DNA from: Bacteroidales bacterium
GTDB lineage: Bacteria > Bacteroidota > Bacteroidia > Bacteroidales > WCHB1-69
Length of the DNA stretch: 17,918 bases
Reading direction: 5' to 3'
Assembly (NCBI GenBank): GCA_031257735.1
Contig: JAIROC010000010.1
Coordinates: 1-17,918, forward strand
The first letter of the stretch is position 1; each line of letters opens with the position of its first letter. Made by a program: the position numbers and the translations under genes. The notes beneath the pieces are model-generated. The model was not told where the DNA came from and ran no database searches. It saw nothing but the letters and a program-made list of their open reading frames with translations. This document shows, piece after piece, positions 15,886 to 17,918 of the stretch.

Positions 15886-15933
15886 CTTAATTTCTTGTTA
15901 ACTTGATTGTATTTTTTTGCGGTTTTGTGTTTG

Positions 15934-16122
15934 CTACATACTCAATACTACAATGGGCAAAAGCGTGACATACCTGTTTCGGAGCGTCGCCGATTCGTTG
16001 ACATAGCTGCTCTGTTTGAACTTTGGCGATAATCGGCCGGTTTGTCCGTACGCCGGTTGTACTGTGATCATCAGCCCGGTGCAGGCCGAGGCAAGGAATA
16101 AGGTTACTAAAAATATCTTCAT
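15934..16122 (-). CDS. Short exported orphan ORF, possibly a gene remnant
   Basis: This 62-residue frame starts MKIFLVTLFLASACTGLMIT and continues VQPAYGQTGRLSP, which looks like a signal peptide cut after GQ. The following 35 residues have no domain I recognise. The DNA is visibly richer in G+C than its neighbours (for example GGCGATAATCGGCCGG), unlike the AT-rich operon. It could be a small secreted peptide or the 5' stub of a gene truncated by the rearrangements to its right. It lies 48 bases before the glycosyltransferase start, on the same strand. Confidence 0.35.
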   Translation of the reverse strand: MKIFLVTLFLASACTGLMITVQPAYGQTGRLSPKFKQSSYVNESATLRNRYVTLLPIVVLSM

Positions 16123-16189
16123 GATGTTAGAAATAAAACCGCAAGATGTGGTAAATATGATGAATTAACATCCTGATTTGTTCCAATAA

Positions 16190-16498
16190 ATTATGTTTTC
16201 CGGTCAAAATACCTGATAAGCCCTATACTGTCAGAAGTTGTAAACCAGATAACAGTATTCGCTATGGGGCCGGTACTTAAAAAAGAACGTTCAACCCTTG
16301 TCGCATTTGGATAAAAATGTGTATTACCGCCATTAATATGTTATAGTTGTTTGCGCCCCTGTATATCCGGCGCCTTCAACATATCCTCCATGCCAATTGT
16401 TGTTATCAGCCGAATTTTCAAATTCGTCCCACGTATATGGATTCCCTGAACTTCCATTTCCTCCTCCCATCATTCTTTCCTGTTCGCTTTTTTCGATA
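16190..16498 (-). pseudogene. Decayed GG-family gene related to E3
   Basis: From 16498 the minus strand picks up the leader at the EKSEQERM codons, runs through MMGGGNGSSG and NPYTWDEFENSADN to GGYVEGAGYTGAQ, and then stops (TAA) at TTITY. In a second frame it resumes with FYPNATRVERSFLSTGPIAN to TSDSIG, nearly identical to E3 residues 120-151. At DNA level 16220..16318 matches 3021..3119. Lost are the first 22 or so leader residues, the segment with the catalytic Cys and everything from the His onward. It is a clear relic with a frameshift and at least two deletions, showing that E3-type cassettes once lay here too. Confidence 0.88.
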
Positions 16499-16589
16499 GT
16501 GTCTCATATTGGTTGATAGTATTTTGTATATTATTGATAATAAGATATATAATCCTCCTAATCATACAATCCATGACACTACCAAATAA
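16494..16589. other. Short spacer with TAGTGTC inverted repeat
   Basis: TAGTGTC at the left (about 16497) and GACACTA at the right (about 16575) form an inverted repeat around about 70 bases of A/T-rich DNA. The left copy sits exactly where the relic leader is broken. It may be the scar of a mobile element, but no transposase or target duplication can be shown. Confidence 0.3.
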
Positions 16590-17309
16590 TCAATCCGTAT
16601 TCTCATCATCGAACCAAAAAACATGCCTTATCTCCGAAAGATAATTGTCAAAATCCTTGATGCTCTCGTCGGTCATCACAAAATACAGGAATACATCCAG
16701 CCCATTCCTTGAAAAAACAACTGTTCTTCCGCATGTATATTTGTTTTCACACCTCAGTCCTTCGAAATCCAACGGATAGACTAACATGTAATCCGCATTG
16801 AAAAGAACTTTGGCGCTATCCCGGGGATAATGGGTCACCATCATCTTCAGGTCTTCTATCTCCTGTTCCGAAGCCGATACGCCTCTCTTTCCATACTTGA
16901 AGTTACTCTTAATACGATTATATGACATAGAGGCTATGTCTCCAAATAAATCCTTCCTTTCTTTTATCATTCTACCATAACGAACTGTACTTACACCTGA
17001 TAAATAAATAAGTATTCTACATTTACCATTGAGATGCTCCAATTTGGCGTCCAACAGTTTAAGTCTTCTTAAAGGGCAGGATTCATTATCACAATCGTAT
17101 ATCCTACCGCCGTATGTTCCACCATCAGTCTTAATAACATTATATTGCTCAAGGGCGGTAAATGTCATCCCAATTAGTTTTATTTTTTCTTCAAATGTAT
17201 ATACCGGCAGTTTAGCCAGTTCCTTTAAATCTTCATCGGTAAAAACAGGCCGTTGAGCTTTCACTCCCAATGAAATAATGACTAAGAAAAAAATAATATA
17301 ACGCGCCAT
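16590..17309 (-). CDS. Partner of E5: exported hypothetical protein
   Basis: The true start is most likely the ATG at 17309 (MARYIIFFLVIISLGVKAQ, a signal peptide), giving 239 residues; an ATG at 17321 (MRTEMARY) is also possible. The open frame extends further upstream only inside E5. The mature part contains paired Cys (YDCDNESC, RCENKYTC). It also has FNADYMLVYPLD, like the FNADSIYLYDIP of partner A, and ends VFWFDDENTD, like IWYDDNCNK of partner A. It follows E5 by 10-22 bases. This is the third case of a protease-like E gene followed at once by a protein of this group, which supports a functional pair. Confidence 0.8.
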   Translation of the reverse strand: MARYIIFFLVIISLGVKAQRPVFTDEDLKELAKLPVYTFEEKIKLIGMTFTALEQYNVIKTDGGTYGGRIYDCDNESCPLRRLKLLDAKLEHLNGKCRILIYLSGVSTVRYGRMIKERKDLFGDIASMSYNRIKSNFKYGKRGVSASEQEIEDLKMMVTHYPRDSAKVLFNADYMLVYPLDFEGLRCENKYTCGRTVVFSRNGLDVFLYFVMTDESIKDFDNYLSEIRHVFWFDDENTD

Positions 17310-17331
17310 TTCTGTTCTCATTATTCCACAA

Positions 17332-17918
17332 CTATTGTATGTTAACATAATATCCCGACTGGGAATTATTAAGCTCGAATAAGTTGATGCTTCCATACTC
17401 ATCACTTCGAGGATCGAAGACATTAACAACGTCACCCGTATAATCTATAACAACTACTGCATGCCTGGTTCCGGCAACTCCTTCCCAACCCGAAACGGTT
17501 GTGGGATCAAAAACCAATACTTGAGACGAACAATAAGAGCCATTGGTGACATAGCCTGAAACATAACTCGTCGCATCATAATAATTACCGCTAAATGCAT
17601 AATTGTTCGCGTTAAAACCATTGCCATAATATTCCATGGCTAACGCCACTGCCGCGCTTGCACTATAATTTCCCCCGCAACTTTTTACATATGCCATGCA
17701 TCTCCACCAACAATCATTTTGATCATATGCATAAATATTTGCTTGCGCCCCTGTATACCCGGCGCCTTCAACATATCCTCCAGACCAGTTGTTGTTATCA
17801 GCCAGATATTCATATTCGTCCCACGTATATGGATTCCCTGAACTTCCATCTCCTCCTCCTAACATTCTTTCCTGTTCGCTTTTTTCGATGATTGGCATTA
17901 TCTCAGCCATTTCAGCAA
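17332..17918 (-). CDS. E5: double-glycine-leader protein with papain/C39-like domain (5' end outside window)
   Basis: The frame is open to the window edge; the codons before the internal ATG at 17910 continue the family leader (AEMAEIMPIIEK), so the real start is beyond 17918. LGGG, the N-domain and TGAQANIYA follow as in E3. The variable domain has the Cys-rich start DCWWRCMAY, with the second Cys aligning to C85 of E2. H is in TRHAVVVIDY and D in VFDPRS, completing a Cys-His-Asp triad. Two further Cys (SCGG, YCSS) suggest disulfides outside the cell. The domain differs strongly from E2 and E3 outside the motifs. The partner gene begins 10-22 bases downstream. Confidence 0.87.
   Translation of the reverse strand, partial: AEMAEIMPIIEKSEQERMLGGGDGSSGNPYTWDEYEYLADNNNWSGGYVEGAGYTGAQANIYAYDQNDCWWRCMAYVKSCGGNYSASAAVALAMEYYGNGFNANNYAFSGNYYDATSYVSGYVTNGSYCSSQVLVFDPTTVSGWEGVAGTRHAVVVIDYTGDVVNVFDPRSDEYGSINLFELNNSQSGYYVNIQ

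Noticed and set aside
17310..17435. N-terminal extension of the E5 partner (MTLLMSSILEVMSM...)
   Set aside because: It lies inside the E5 coding region. The later start gives a proper signal peptide and operon spacing like the other pairs.
213..17918. CRISPR array suggested by repeated identical segments
   Set aside because: The repeats are coding (leader plus N-domain), about 200 bases long and kilobases apart, with no regular short spacers and no cas genes.

Overview
All genes in this AT-rich window lie on the minus strand, so transcription runs from high to low coordinates. The organism is most likely a member of the Bacteroidota, probably Bacteroidales. Evidence for this: Sec signal peptides ending in -AQ or -SQ, two TAnnTTTG-type -7 promoter boxes, weak Shine-Dalgarno sequences, a very small HTH protein of a type common in Bacteroidales, and a DUF5722 protein. 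The species cannot be named from the window.

Right edge to 16.2 kb: a cysteine-protease-like secreted protein (E5, 5' end outside the window), then a signal-peptide partner protein. Next comes a decayed relic of the same secreted family, followed by a short GC-richer orphan ORF (15934..16122).

15.9 to 6.56 kb: one compact operon of seven genes. In order of transcription it holds a family 2 glycosyltransferase, a DUF5722 glycosidase-like protein (ATGA overlap), a LanC-like protein without zinc ligands, a TolC-like outer membrane protein, an HlyD-like adaptor, an ABC exporter with an N-terminal C39 peptidase, and a 70-aa HTH protein. The last four transport genes make a complete double-glycine type I secretion system. 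No LanB or LanM dehydratase is visible.

6.4 to 0.2 kb: the cargo. The family shares a double-glycine leader of about 32 residues and a strongly conserved 37-residue N-domain (NPYTWDEYEYL...GGYVEG.GYTGAQ). Each member then continues into a different C-terminal domain. E2, E3 and E5 carry a Cys-His-Asp triad of papain/C39 type, and each is followed at once by a signal-peptide partner gene. E1 and E4 carry a Cys-free, beta-rich domain and have no partner gene. An erythromycin-esterase-like exported protein lies between E4 and E3.

Recombination and decay are written across the cargo region. E4 has a one-base loss in a poly-A tract that puts its leader out of frame. E1 has lost its leader and starts with the first residues of the HTH gene, joined at a TTAGG microhomology. 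The promoter plus interlocked inverted repeat in front of E4 is duplicated in front of E3, together with the tail of the HTH gene.

Working model (inference): the operon modifies and exports a modular set of double-glycine-leader proteins. The protease-like members are paired with periplasmic or outer-membrane partners that could be immunity proteins, inhibitors or substrates. The cassettes diversify by recombination at the shared leader/N-domain DNA.
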